Positions 38,646 to 47,072 of a stretch of DNA of 64,000 nt are shown piece after piece. The notes beneath the pieces were generated by a model. It made no database searches. It saw nothing but the letters and a program-made list of their open reading frames with translations, and was not told where the DNA came from. The translations under genes and the position numbers were made by a program. Origin of the DNA: Vibrio salinus (GTDB taxonomy: Bacteria; Pseudomonadota; Gammaproteobacteria; Enterobacterales; Vibrionaceae); assembly GCF_021272385.1 (NCBI RefSeq), contig NZ_JAJSDZ010000009.1, positions 620,001-684,000 of the forward strand, given 5' to 3'. The first letter of the stretch is position 1, and each line of letters starts with the position of its first letter.

Positions 38646-39670
38646 ATGGCTTATACCCCTCCTTTTACAATCACCAATGACATCCTTAATCTGGTTGCCG
38701 AAATCAGTAGGTTACTAGGTCGGTTAGAAGTATCAAACCCTGAAATGATGTCGCCACAGTTGCGTCGGGGTAACCGTATTAAAACTATTCAGGCTTCGCT
38801 TGCCATTGAAAACAACACATTAACGCTTGAACAGGTTACTTCTGTTATTGAAGGTAAGCGAGTTTTGGGGTTACCGCATGAAATTCAAGAAGTGACTAAT
38901 GCATTTAGAACCTATGAAAAATTATCGGGTTGGTCTGGAAATTCGATTTCAGATTTACTGGAGGCTCATGGTTTATTGATGTATGGATTAGAAGCGCAAG
39001 CCGACACTTTAGAAATAGTGGCGTTGGCATTTACCGAGGCGAAAGTTTGATTCATATGGCTCCGCCCGCTGATCGAGTTCCGGTTTTGGTTGCAGAGCTG
39101 TTAGATTGGGTTAATAGAACCGATACTCATCCTTTAATAACCAGTTGTGTTTTCCATTATGAATTTGAGTTTATTCATCCCTTTACTGATGGTAACGGTA
39201 GAATGGGCCGTTTATGGCAAACATTATTGCTAAGTGAATGGCAACCTCTATTTGCTTACCTTCCGGTTGAAACTGTTATCAAAGAACAACAGGATGATTA
39301 TCATCAAGCGTTATCTGATTCTGATAAGCAAAGTGAAGCAACTCCTTACATTCACTTTATTCTGAATGCGTTACTTATTGCTCTAAAAGAAATTGATCAT
39401 AAACCTATTCGTAATATATCGATTGAATGCGATGTTGAATGTAGTGGATATTTTGTGCTGTTATCCGTACTTAACACTTTAGGTGAGGCATCGCTATCCG
39501 AAGTAATGGAAAAATCAGGGCATAAGCATAAACCTTCATTCAGAAAAACTTATTTACTTCCGGCTCTTGAGGCTGGATTTGTTGAAATGCTATATCCTGA
39601 TTCCCCAAAAAGCCCGAAACAGAAGTACTTACTTTCTGAATCTGGAAGAGCATTATTTACAAAAAGTTAG
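38646..39670 (+). pseudogene. Fic-family protein, frameshifted
   Basis: Fic proteins transfer AMP or another nucleotide group to target proteins. The first frame (38646 to about 39001) encodes a Fic N-terminal region with SLAIEN, the inhibitory (S/T)xxxE(N/G) helix. The second frame, to 39670, holds GVGIYRGESLIHMAPPA, the active site HPFTDGNGRMGR and a C-terminal winged-helix part. At about 39001-39003 the DNA reads GCCGAC; one extra G (GCCGGAC) would restore EAQAGHFRNSGVGI and a 341-residue protein. Either a sequencing error or a recent single-base loss. A rescued gene would be complete and self-inhibited. Confidence 0.85.
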
Positions 39671-39868
39671 TGCAATTTTCAGTATGTTATTTGCAATAAA
39701 TTAAGAATTATTTATAACAGATTTTAAATGATTACCAATAACATTACCTGTCCATCTAAATACCATCGCAGTTATGCCAAGTCTGGTGGTATCAATCCTA
39801 AATGGGAAGAGTAAACCCCATTAGATGGCCAACAATACCTTAATTTGCTAAACAACAATCCAAAAAAG

Positions 39869-39905
39869 CAAAAGGGATAAGTGGTTACTAACCTCTTATC
39901 CCTTT
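39869..39905 (-). terminator. Terminator of tRNA-Arg
   Basis: A perfect 11-bp stem (AAAGGGATAAG/CTTATCCCTTT) is followed on the minus strand by TTTTGCTTTTTT, eight bases past the tRNA CCA end. Confidence 0.85.
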
Positions 39906-39912
39906 CTTGATA

Positions 39913-39990
39913 TGGCGCTCCCGAGAGGATTCGAACCTCCGACCTGCCCCTTAGGAGGGGGCCGCGCTATCCAGCTGTGCCACGAGAGCG
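39913..39990 (-). tRNA. tRNA-Arg (CCT)
   Basis: This is a 78-base cloverleaf: acceptor CGCTCTC pairs with GGGAGCG (one G-U), anticodon stem GCCCC/GGGGC encloses CTCCTAA with anticodon CCT (AGG codons), and CCA is encoded. It lies 41 bases after the flgT stop on the same strand, so it may be read from the flgT transcript or from a weak promoter in the gap. Its 3' end faces the accessory stretch. Confidence 0.96.
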
Positions 39991-40031
39991 TGAGGGGGTA
40001 TAGTACTGAATTTTAGACAAAACTTCACCTT

Positions 40032-41234
40032 TCAATTTTGATTTTCTGTCTGTTTGCTCATATGATCGCCATCTTTACGATGGGGTGGGCGATTTGTTGA
40101 GGTTTTGTCCTCATTGATTTTGCGCATCACGTCGCCAATCTGTATGCTGTCTGCCAGCGTTGGCTGATCAATTTTTAGCTCAGCATTATCCTGATAAACC
40201 CGGGTGACGGTAAGAGTGATGTTACTCTGGGTAACTTTTGTCCGGGAAATACCTCTTTGATCGATAAAGGAACCCGTGTGCCAGAGCCTTAGTGTATCTC
40301 CGGCTTTTACTCCATGAATCCGGCCCAGATTCATGGTCACGGTATTACCAAATTTAGCGATGACCTCCGGAAGCGTGATCTTACATGACAGTTCCGCTTC
40401 AAAATCAAGCATCATATTCCGGCTGACTCTTAACAACATGTCTCCGTATGCCGACGCCCAAAACCGGGCACTGCGGGTATCGACCTGACTGGTTTTCGGA
40501 AATGGCCATCGAGCGACTTCACGGTATTTTCTCTGCATAACTTCATTGCCGGTTTTGCCATCGTAGACCCGGACATTCATAGAAAACTGGCGGTTTATCG
40601 TGTCGTCACTGTTAGCGGTAGCAGACAAATCGGTAATCTCGCCGCTGACTAAATATTGTGCCCCTTTGTCCTCGGCAATCATTTCAAGCCGGGAAGGGCT
40701 ATGGCCGTCAAGGCGGTAATCCGTGGTACCGACAGAAACAAAACTTTGCGAGGTCTGATCAATTTGCCGGTTTAGAACACGGGCGAAATCGGTCCCTAAA
40801 TCGTAAAGTTGTCCCATGACTGCCTGTTGAGGATTCTCAATATCGAAATTACTTACCAGGAAGGTTTTTTTGTATTGGTCGAAATGGCAACCTCTTGCCG
40901 ATGGGTAAATGTCAATTCTTGCCTTTACATACATAATGCCGTTTTCTTTGCCGACTTGCTCAACCCATATGTAGCGGACTTCATGGTTGGTAAACAGAAA
41001 TTCATCTTTTTTCGTATTGAGCAAAGGGAACAGGTTACTGACGCTGCCAATGTCGGCACCGGAAAATCTTGCTGCTTTATAAACCGCGTCTTCCAGGGCA
41101 TGTATTTTCGCCTGATCTTCTGTTGCGACAATGGCTGAGCTGCCAGTTACCTCATACCAGGCTGCATCAGCCCCAGACACCAAACTTAAGGTGACAGTCA
41201 GGCTGGTAATGAGTATTGTAAGTAACTTTTTCAT
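40032..41234 (-). CDS. flgT: Flagellar H-ring protein FlgT
   Basis: FlgT forms part of the H ring around the LP ring of sodium-driven vibrio flagella and helps assemble the T ring and stator. The 400-residue protein has a signal peptide (KKLLTILITSLTVTLSLVSGADA), an N-terminal domain starting AAWYEVTGSSAIV, a middle domain with LYDLGTDFARVLN and LVSGEITDLSA, and a C-terminal domain with LGRIHGVKAGDTLRLWH. It is divergent from flgO with 160 bases between the starts, the vibrio arrangement. Confidence 0.93.
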   Translation of the reverse strand: MKKLLTILITSLTVTLSLVSGADAAWYEVTGSSAIVATEDQAKIHALEDAVYKAARFSGADIGSVSNLFPLLNTKKDEFLFTNHEVRYIWVEQVGKENGIMYVKARIDIYPSARGCHFDQYKKTFLVSNFDIENPQQAVMGQLYDLGTDFARVLNRQIDQTSQSFVSVGTTDYRLDGHSPSRLEMIAEDKGAQYLVSGEITDLSATANSDDTINRQFSMNVRVYDGKTGNEVMQRKYREVARWPFPKTSQVDTRSARFWASAYGDMLLRVSRNMMLDFEAELSCKITLPEVIAKFGNTVTMNLGRIHGVKAGDTLRLWHTGSFIDQRGISRTKVTQSNITLTVTRVYQDNAELKIDQPTLADSIQIGDVMRKINEDKTSTNRPPHRKDGDHMSKQTENQN

Positions 41235-41394
41235 GTATTTTCCAGTTGGGTACGATTTTTGCTTTCAATTAGAGTAACTGTTGTTGGCAACGATACTCTT
41301 GAGGTCATACAAGAGAAAAAGCAAAGAGTGTTCCACTTTTACTGTCAAAAATCGGACACTCCTGAGGTTGCTAGAGACATTTGGAGAACTCAAC

Positions 41395-42027
41395 ATGAAA
41401 CAATGGCTTATTTTTGTGCCTGCTTTACTGATGGCCGGGTGTATGGCACCCATTTACAATGGTAAGCAAGAATATAAAGGGGCCCAGTTTATGCTGAAAG
41501 AAAGTCCCAGACATACTATGGACTTCTTTGTAGAAAGCATGACTGAAGACCTGATTAAGTCGAATACCAGCATTACGGCCCGGACACCGATTGCGGTGAC
41601 GTCCTTTGTCGATTTGCAAAACATGGATTCCACAAACTGGCTGGGTAATTCGATTACCGAAGGATTTATCCATCAGTTTCAGGAGCGTGGTTTTAAAGTC
41701 GTCGATTTCAAAACCACCGGTGATATTCAGGTTACTCACGAAGGGGATTTCGCCTTCAGCCGGAACTGGAAAGATTTGGCAAAAGAGCAGGATATTCAGT
41801 ATGTCCTGACCGGAACCATGCTTCGTCAGGAAGGGGGGGTGCTGTTTAATGCCCGGGTCGTGGGGATGCAAACCCGAGTCGTCGTTGCCACGGCACAGGG
41901 CTTCTTGCCGGCCGATCGGATCGGGCGTGATTTAGACACATTGAATGCGATGCGTACCAAAGACGGTGTGTTGATTCGCTCAGACCCAACCATTTCTCAG
42001 CCTTATACCGTAATATTGAGACCATAA
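41395..42027 (+). CDS. flgO: Flagellar H-ring outer membrane lipoprotein FlgO
   Basis: FlgO is an outer membrane protein of the vibrio flagellar H ring. The 210-residue protein has a lipoprotein signal ending in LLMAGC (Cys16) and the FlgO domain: PIAVTSFVDLQNMDSTNWLGNSI (split here) and VLTGTMLRQEGGVLFNARVVG. The frame is open from 41281, but ATG 41395 has GGAG nine bases upstream and gives the lipoprotein signal. It is followed by flgP 13 bases later. Confidence 0.92.
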   Translation: MKQWLIFVPALLMAGCMAPIYNGKQEYKGAQFMLKESPRHTMDFFVESMTEDLIKSNTSITARTPIAVTSFVDLQNMDSTNWLGNSITEGFIHQFQERGFKVVDFKTTGDIQVTHEGDFAFSRNWKDLAKEQDIQYVLTGTMLRQEGGVLFNARVVGMQTRVVVATAQGFLPADRIGRDLDTLNAMRTKDGVLIRSDPTISQPYTVILRP

Positions 42028-42040
42028 AGGAGAAATAGTG

Positions 42041-42472
42041 ATGCGAGTGTTTTTGTTAATAGCTATTTCCATCCTGATGCTGGGGTGTCAACCATTACAG
42101 ACGATTAAGAAAGATACTTATCTGACTGCAGTGGGGTATGCTTCCATCGGTGATCAAAAAGGCCGCAATGATGCCGAAAAGCAGGTTCGCGCGATGCGGG
42201 CTTCCAAAATTGATGCTTACCGGGAGCTGGCGGAACAGGTGTATGGCATGAGAGTCAGCGGCAGGGCGGATTTGGTTGACCAGCGTCTGGGGACAGAAGA
42301 AACTTCAGGCGCCGTAGATGGTATTATCCGTGGTGCGGAAGTGGTCCGGAGTTATAAAGTGGGTGACAGTTATGTAACGGAATTAAGGCTGAACATCCAG
42401 AAGATGGATGAACTGCGCAGTTATGGTGAAGTTCAGCAGGTACCCGATAAACGTCAGCAAACACTGTTTTAA
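42041..42472 (+). CDS. flgP: Flagellar H-ring lipoprotein FlgP
   Basis: FlgP is an outer membrane lipoprotein and main component of the H ring. The 143-residue protein has a signal ending in LMLGC (Cys about 16) and the LPP20-like domain with TAVGYASIG, RAMRASKIDAYRELAEQVYG and a closing TELRLNIQKMDEL. The start at 42041 follows AAGGAG by eight bases; a GTG at 42038 is also in frame. A strong bidirectional terminator separates it from convergent flgN. Confidence 0.93.
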   Translation: MRVFLLIAISILMLGCQPLQTIKKDTYLTAVGYASIGDQKGRNDAEKQVRAMRASKIDAYRELAEQVYGMRVSGRADLVDQRLGTEETSGAVDGIIRGAEVVRSYKVGDSYVTELRLNIQKMDELRSYGEVQQVPDKRQQTLF

Positions 42473-42501
42473 TATCGTTACCCATTTGAGTTCTCTACAG
42501 C

Positions 42502-42528
42502 AAAAAGCGGCAATGTTTGCCGCTTTTT
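42502..42528. terminator. Bidirectional terminator between flgP and flgN
   Basis: AAAAAGCGGCAA pairs with TTGCCGCTTTTT around TGT; both strands end in T runs. Confidence 0.92.
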
Positions 42529-42568
42529 GCTTCTTTGGTTTTCCGGAAAGGGATTACAGACGAAAACG

Positions 42569-42994
42569 TTATACTTTCAGGTTGGTTCCCAGAGTGGAAA
42601 TATTGCTGGTTTTGCCGTCCGAGCTGTAGGTCATGCCTGTTTTCCCCTGGCTCTGCTGCATCAGGTTTTTTAATTTTCTGAAACTGATTTGTGCTCTTTC
42701 CAGTGCTTGCCCGTTAATGTCATTGGCTTGCTGGCAAACGGCAACCGTTTCTTTTATCTTGTCAACCCGCATCCGCAAATCATCGTCATCTGTCAGGCTC
42801 TTAACATCGGGATGATTTGCTAAACGTTGGTCAGTTGTATTGAGTTGTTCTACAAGTTGTATTTTTTTCTGAGCTATTGATTCAATATCTGCTGATACTC
42901 GGGTGGCAATAGCAACCTTCTCATTTTCAAGAAGGGCAAGTAATTCCTGAGCATTATGTAACTGAAAATCGAGTAAATCAGTTAGTACAGCCAT
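42569..42994 (-). CDS. flgN: Flagellar export chaperone FlgN
   Basis: FlgN is the cytoplasmic chaperone for the hook-filament junction proteins FlgK and FlgL (encoded at 53.9-57.0 kb). The 141-residue protein is all helical with heptad character (LLDFQLHNAQELLALLENEK and LVEQLNTTDQRLANHPD) and a flexible polar C-terminus, as usual. It follows flgM by 38 bases in the flgA-flgM-flgN direction. Confidence 0.88.
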   Translation of the reverse strand: MAVLTDLLDFQLHNAQELLALLENEKVAIATRVSADIESIAQKKIQLVEQLNTTDQRLANHPDVKSLTDDDDLRMRVDKIKETVAVCQQANDINGQALERAQISFRKLKNLMQQSQGKTGMTYSSDGKTSNISTLGTNLKV

Positions 42995-43032
42995 CTGCGA
43001 ATTTTCCTCTTAAACTAACACGGAATGTCGAA

Positions 43033-43353
43033 TTAGTTCAGACCCCCCAGTTCTTTTTCAAACTTAATCATGTTATCAGCGAGTTTATCTGCATCAACAA
43101 CGTAAGAACCATTGGCAATGGCTTCTTTTATTGCCTGAACTTTTGCGTCGTCGAAAGCAGGGGAAGATGCCAGTTTATCCTGCATTTCTCCAAGCCTCTT
43201 ACTTTGTGAGCTGATAGATACTGCATCATCATGATTAGAAGCTTTATCAGCACCGTGGGCTTTTGCTTCAGATGAATGATTATCAGCGCGTTGACTGCTT
43301 CTGCTCGTATTGGTTAACGAGTGACCAGAGCGGATGTTATCAATGCCTGCCAT
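43033..43353 (-). CDS. flgM: Anti-sigma-28 factor FlgM
   Basis: FlgM binds FliA (sigma-28) and blocks late flagellar gene expression until it is exported through the hook-basal body; in vibrios it leaves through the sheathed polar flagellum. The 106-residue protein has a polar, disordered N-terminal half (MAGIDNIRSG, then Ser/His/Ala-rich) and the C-terminal sigma-binding helices (VQAIKEAIANGSYVVDADKLA). A consensus sigma-28 promoter lies 40-66 bases upstream, so FlgM is fed back by its own target. Confidence 0.93.
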   Translation of the reverse strand: MAGIDNIRSGHSLTNTSRSSQRADNHSSEAKAHGADKASNHDDAVSISSQSKRLGEMQDKLASSPAFDDAKVQAIKEAIANGSYVVDADKLADNMIKFEKELGGLN

Positions 43354-43392
43354 AACTTGAGCCTTTATTAAATTAACTATTTCGTACCGTCA

Positions 43393-43419
43393 TTATCGAC
43401 ATACTTTATCGATACTTTA
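43393..43419 (-). promoter_or_regulatory. Sigma-28 promoter of flgM
   Basis: On the minus strand TAAA, 15 bases, then GTCGATAA matches the sigma-28 consensus TAAA-N15-GCCGATAA with one mismatch. It lies between flgA and flgM, so flgMN has its own late promoter. Confidence 0.85.
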
Positions 43420-43459
43420 GCATTTTATTCAGTAAAATGGTCTTTTTTTGTTCTAAAGC

Positions 43460-44203
43460 TTAGAATCGTACCGTCACTTCACCACTTCCGGAAACAACCG
43501 CGTCGATAATCCTTTTGGATTTATTATTTCTCACGCGAATTTGTTCGCCAAGATTACCATCACTTAATGCTTTTCCCTGAGTGGTAATTTGTAAGCCGTT
43601 TTTCCCTGCTCTGATAGTAACATCTTCATTACGGCATACGACACAAATATCTCGGCTATTGATAATGTCACCACTGGGGATGTTACGTTTAACCTTTGAG
43701 CCTACTACCTGATTTATTGAAGAAAATCCCTGTTGACGAAAGCGGAGTAAGCTGACCATAGAGAGCCTGATATCCTGATGACTGACCATTTGTCCTTTCG
43801 TTAAAGGCGTTACTGCAGTCACGGCAGGAACCGTTACGCTAAGTTTTACCGGAACGTAAACCCGCCAGTTTTCGTCTTTACATTCAATAAGAACAGTGAC
43901 ATTGCTTGCAGAACCATTTTTTGATGATGAAAAAGCAGAAAGTCCTGTTGGACAATCACTGACTTGTAGCCGATTATCTAAGTTAGCAGCATTAGCGGTA
44001 ATGCTCCCGCCAGCAGGCAGAGAAAATGTTTCTAAAACATAGTTCTCAGCCGTTTTTTTAATGAGTTTAAGTTGTTGGATTGTTGCTGAATGAGCGTTTA
44101 AACTAAAGAAAAATAATAAAAAGACGATAAAGCTGTATAAAAGTTTACAGAAAGCTCTACACTTAGTAGTAGAAAATGAAGTCAGAAGCAGATTGGAAAA
44201 CAT
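43460..44203 (-). CDS. flgA: Flagellar P-ring assembly chaperone FlgA
   Basis: FlgA helps FlgI build the P ring in the periplasm. The 247-residue protein has a long signal region (hydrophobic LLYSFIVFLLFFFSLNAHSA at about 21-40) and a SAF domain at the C-terminus (VVGSKVKRNIPSGDIINSRDI, then VRNNKSKRIIDAVVSGSGEV). The start codon has only a weak ribosome site, and the N-terminus may be shorter. It is divergent from cheV. Confidence 0.92.
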   Translation of the reverse strand: MFSNLLLTSFSTTKCRAFCKLLYSFIVFLLFFFSLNAHSATIQQLKLIKKTAENYVLETFSLPAGGSITANAANLDNRLQVSDCPTGLSAFSSSKNGSASNVTVLIECKDENWRVYVPVKLSVTVPAVTAVTPLTKGQMVSHQDIRLSMVSLLRFRQQGFSSINQVVGSKVKRNIPSGDIINSRDICVVCRNEDVTIRAGKNGLQITTQGKALSDGNLGEQIRVRNNKSKRIIDAVVSGSGEVTVRF

Positions 44204-44282
44204 AACTTTGTTTCTCTGTTAAGTAAACGCTACATGTAGACTAACATGTTTTAGTGCAAAAGTTTGAGATGGAGATGAGCTT

Positions 44283-45212
44283 ATGACAGGTGTTCTTGAT
44301 TCTGTGAATCAGCGTACACAACTTGTCGGTCAGAACCGATTAGAATTGTTGACCTTTCGTTTGAATGGTATGCAACGTTATGGAATCAACGTTTTTAAGG
44401 TAAAGGAAGTTCTTCAATGCCCTCAGTTAACAATGATGCCGAATCTGCACCCGCTTGTTAAAGGGGTTGCTCATATTCGCGGTCAAACTGTCTCAGTAAT
44501 TGACTTAAGCCTGGCAATTGGTGGCCGGGAGACAACAGAGATTGAAAAAAGCTTTGTGATCATTGCTGAGTTTAACCGTACTATTCAGGCGTTTCTTGTT
44601 AGCTCCGTTGAGCGCATTATCAATATGCAGTGGGAAGAAATTTTGCCACCACCGGAAGGTGCCGGTAAAAGTAATTATCTGACGGCTGTGACAAATATAG
44701 ATGGGGAACTGGTTGAAATTTTAGATGTTGAAAAAATTCTTGCTGAAATTGCACCTGTCGACGAAACAATGGATACTAGTATCGCAGAATCGATTGATGA
44801 TGCGATCCAGGAAAAAGAATATGTTAAGCGTATACTGATTGCCGATGACTCCACAGTTGCGCGTAAACAGGTTCAAAGAGCAATCGAATCAATAGGATTT
44901 GAAGCAGTTTCCGTTAAAGATGGTAAAGAAGCATACGAAAAGCTTTGCGAGTTGGCTGAAGATGGAGATATTTTCGATCATATATCGTTAGTGATCTCTG
45001 ATATAGAAATGCCGGAAATGGATGGTTACACACTGACAGCCGAGATTCGCCGAAATCCAAAACTGAAGGATTTGTATGTTATCTTGCACTCATCATTAAG
45101 TGGTGTATTTAATCAGGCCATGGTTGAGCGCGTTGGAGCCAACTCGTTTATTGCTAAATTTAATCCGGATGAATTAGGTAATGCGGTGAAAGCTGCCTTA
45201 GTGGTTGAATAA
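44283..45212 (+). CDS. cheV: Chemotaxis coupling/receiver protein CheV
   Basis: CheV joins a CheW-like coupling domain (about 15-165; RLNGMQRYGINVFKVKEVL, AHIRGQTVSVIDL) to a CheY-like receiver (about 180-305; ILIADDS with the acidic pocket, VISDIEMPEMDGY with the phosphorylated Asp, and the Lys in FIAKF). It docks CheA to receptors and adapts signalling when phosphorylated. It precedes cheR by nine bases, and both head the flagellar hook/basal body cluster as in vibrios. Confidence 0.95.
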   Translation: MTGVLDSVNQRTQLVGQNRLELLTFRLNGMQRYGINVFKVKEVLQCPQLTMMPNLHPLVKGVAHIRGQTVSVIDLSLAIGGRETTEIEKSFVIIAEFNRTIQAFLVSSVERIINMQWEEILPPPEGAGKSNYLTAVTNIDGELVEILDVEKILAEIAPVDETMDTSIAESIDDAIQEKEYVKRILIADDSTVARKQVQRAIESIGFEAVSVKDGKEAYEKLCELAEDGDIFDHISLVISDIEMPEMDGYTLTAEIRRNPKLKDLYVILHSSLSGVFNQAMVERVGANSFIAKFNPDELGNAVKAALVVE

Positions 45213-45221
45213 GAGAGATCA

Positions 45222-46049
45222 ATGACAGCAATAACAATAAGTGACCAGGAATATAAAGAATTTTGTCGTTTCCTAGAATCACAGTGCGGTATCGTTCTGG
45301 GAGACAGCAAACAATATCTGGTACGAAGTCGTCTAAGCCCTTTAGTTAATAAATACAACGTTTCTTCGTTATCAACGTTACTGAAAGATGTGGTAACCGG
45401 ACGTAACAGGGATATGCGTATTGCAGCGATTGATGCAATGACAACAAATGAAACTTTGTGGTTTCGTGATACCTACCCTTTTGCCGTTTTGTCTGAAAAA
45501 ATCTTGCCGGATGTAGCTACCAAAAAGAAACCCATTAAAATCTGGTCTTCTGCCAGTTCATCCGGTCAGGAACCATACTCTATTGCGATGACCGTGTTGG
45601 AAACACAGCAGAGAAAACCGGGTTTGTTGCCGAATGTTTCGGTGACGGCAACGGATATTTCAACGGTGATGTTAGATATGTGCCGGGCCGGAATATATGA
45701 CAATTTAGCGTTAGGCCGGGGGTTGTCCATGGAGCGTCGACGGACTTTTTTTGAAGAAGTCGGTGACGGCCGTATGAAAGTGAAAGACAATGTGAAGAGG
45801 TTGGTAAACTTTCGTCCGCAAAATTTAATGGAAAGCTATGCGTTACTGGGCAAGTTTGATGTTATCTTTTGCCGCAATGTTTTGATTTACTTTTCGTCTG
45901 ACATGAAATCAAAAGTATTGAACCAGATGGCGAACAGTCTTAATCCCGGTGGATATTTGTTATTGGGTGCATCGGAGTCATTGACAGGATTGACGGACCG
46001 TTTTGAAATGGTCAGATGTAACCCGGGTATTATTTATAAGCTTAAATAA
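45222..46049 (+). CDS. cheR: Chemotaxis protein methyltransferase CheR
   Basis: CheR methylates glutamates of chemoreceptors with SAM. The 275-residue protein has the N-terminal helical domain (CRFLESQCGIVLGDSKQYLV) and the Rossmann domain with AMTTNETLWFRD, WSSASSSGQEPYSIAM (SAM site), VTATDIS and FDVIFCRNVLIYF. RR/NE residues typical of CheR are present. It is probably co-transcribed with cheV; a terminator follows before flgB. Confidence 0.96.
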   Translation: MTAITISDQEYKEFCRFLESQCGIVLGDSKQYLVRSRLSPLVNKYNVSSLSTLLKDVVTGRNRDMRIAAIDAMTTNETLWFRDTYPFAVLSEKILPDVATKKKPIKIWSSASSSGQEPYSIAMTVLETQQRKPGLLPNVSVTATDISTVMLDMCRAGIYDNLALGRGLSMERRRTFFEEVGDGRMKVKDNVKRLVNFRPQNLMESYALLGKFDVIFCRNVLIYFSSDMKSKVLNQMANSLNPGGYLLLGASESLTGLTDRFEMVRCNPGIIYKLK

Positions 46050-46069
46050 GACGATTCACTTATTGAGAG

Positions 46070-46091
46070 CCCGGCATTTGCCGGGTTTTTT
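46070..46091 (+). terminator. Rho-independent terminator after cheR
   Basis: CCCGGC pairs with GCCGGG around ATTT, followed by six T. Confidence 0.88.
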
Positions 46092-46176
46092 ATATAAAAT
46101 CTTTCTCATACAATTTGTGGACTGAACTTTGCTTACCTGCAATACGGTTAAATCAATTTTATAATGCGCCAGAAGT

Positions 46177-46192
46177 TGGTATGTTAATTGCT
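46177..46192 (+). promoter_or_regulatory. Sigma-54 promoter of flgB
   Basis: TGGTATGTTAATTGCT has GG and GC spaced by exactly 10 bases and the TTGCT -12 element. It lies 46 bases before flgB. FlrC-dependent sigma-54 control of this class of genes is known in Vibrio. Confidence 0.75.
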
Positions 46193-46237
46193 TTAAAATA
46201 TACATGGCTTTTTGCTTATTAGGGTTTGGAGTTTGAT

Positions 46238-46633
46238 ATGGCAATTTCTTTTGATAAAGCATTGGGGATTCATCAGTACACTGTTGGTGTACGTGAACGC
46301 AATTCAGAAGTAATCGCGAGCAATATTGCCCAGGCAAACACCCCGGGATATAAAGCGAAAGGTTTAGATTTCCAGAAAGCACTCAGTGCAGCGGAATCAG
46401 GGGCAAGTGTGAATCTTGCCAGAACCGATGGTCGGCATATTCCTGCCTCCATGGCAGCAATAGGGGAAACACTTTACCGTGTTCCGACACAACCGGATAC
46501 CGGAGACGGAAATACCGTAGATTTGGATTTGGAACGTAATTTATTTATGCAGAACCAGATTCGCCACCAGGCTTCGTTGGATTTTTTAGGCGGAAAATTT
46601 AAAAATTTAACGAAAGCGATTAAAGGAGAGTAA
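46238..46633 (+). CDS. flgB: Flagellar basal-body rod protein FlgB
   Basis: FlgB forms the proximal rod just above the MS ring. The 131-residue protein has the flagellar rod N-terminal helix (NSEVIASNIAQANTPGYKAKGLDF, here split) and C-terminal segment QNQIRHQASLDFL. The frame opens at 46226, but ATG 46238 has GGAG six bases ahead and matches the family start MAISFDKAL. It heads the operon flgB-flgC-flgD-flgE. Confidence 0.95.
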   Translation: MAISFDKALGIHQYTVGVRERNSEVIASNIAQANTPGYKAKGLDFQKALSAAESGASVNLARTDGRHIPASMAAIGETLYRVPTQPDTGDGNTVDLDLERNLFMQNQIRHQASLDFLGGKFKNLTKAIKGE

Positions 46634-46637
46634 TTAG

Positions 46638-47054
46638 ATGAGCTTATTTAATGTGTTTAATGTGACGGGTTCAGCAATGAGTGCGGAGTCGGTTCGTCTA
46701 AATACTACTTCCAGTAACCTTGCTAATGCGGACAGTGTCGCCAGCTCAGCAAAAGATACCTATAAAGCCCGACACGCGGTATTTGGAGCAGAGTTGAGTA
46801 ATGCAAGGAATGGAAACGATTATACAGTCCCGGTGAAGGTCATGGGAATTGTTGAGAGTAATAAACCCCTAGTTGCCGAATACAATCCGGAGCATCCATT
46901 GGCAAATGAAGACGGATATATTTACAAACCCAATGTGAATGTGATGGAAGAAATGGCAAATATGATTTCTGCTTCAAGGGCTTATCAGACAAACGTTCAG
47001 GTGGCGGATGCGAGTAAGCAGATGCTGCTGAGAACGTTGCAGATGGGTCAGTGA
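46638..47054 (+). CDS. flgC: Flagellar basal-body rod protein FlgC
   Basis: FlgC is a proximal rod protein. The 138-residue sequence shows the N-terminal rod motif RLNTTSSNLANADSVAS and the C-terminal motif NVNVMEEMANMISASRAYQTN, which form the packed helices of rod subunits. It starts four bases after the flgB stop, with GGAG upstream. Confidence 0.96.
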   Translation: MSLFNVFNVTGSAMSAESVRLNTTSSNLANADSVASSAKDTYKARHAVFGAELSNARNGNDYTVPVKVMGIVESNKPLVAEYNPEHPLANEDGYIYKPNVNVMEEMANMISASRAYQTNVQVADASKQMLLRTLQMGQ

Positions 47055-47072
47055 GAGTTTAGGAGATAGCAT

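Noticed and set aside
28235..39912. Prophage or integrative element in the variable stretch
   Set aside because: No integrase, transposase, phage structural gene or repeat of the tRNA-Arg end was found.
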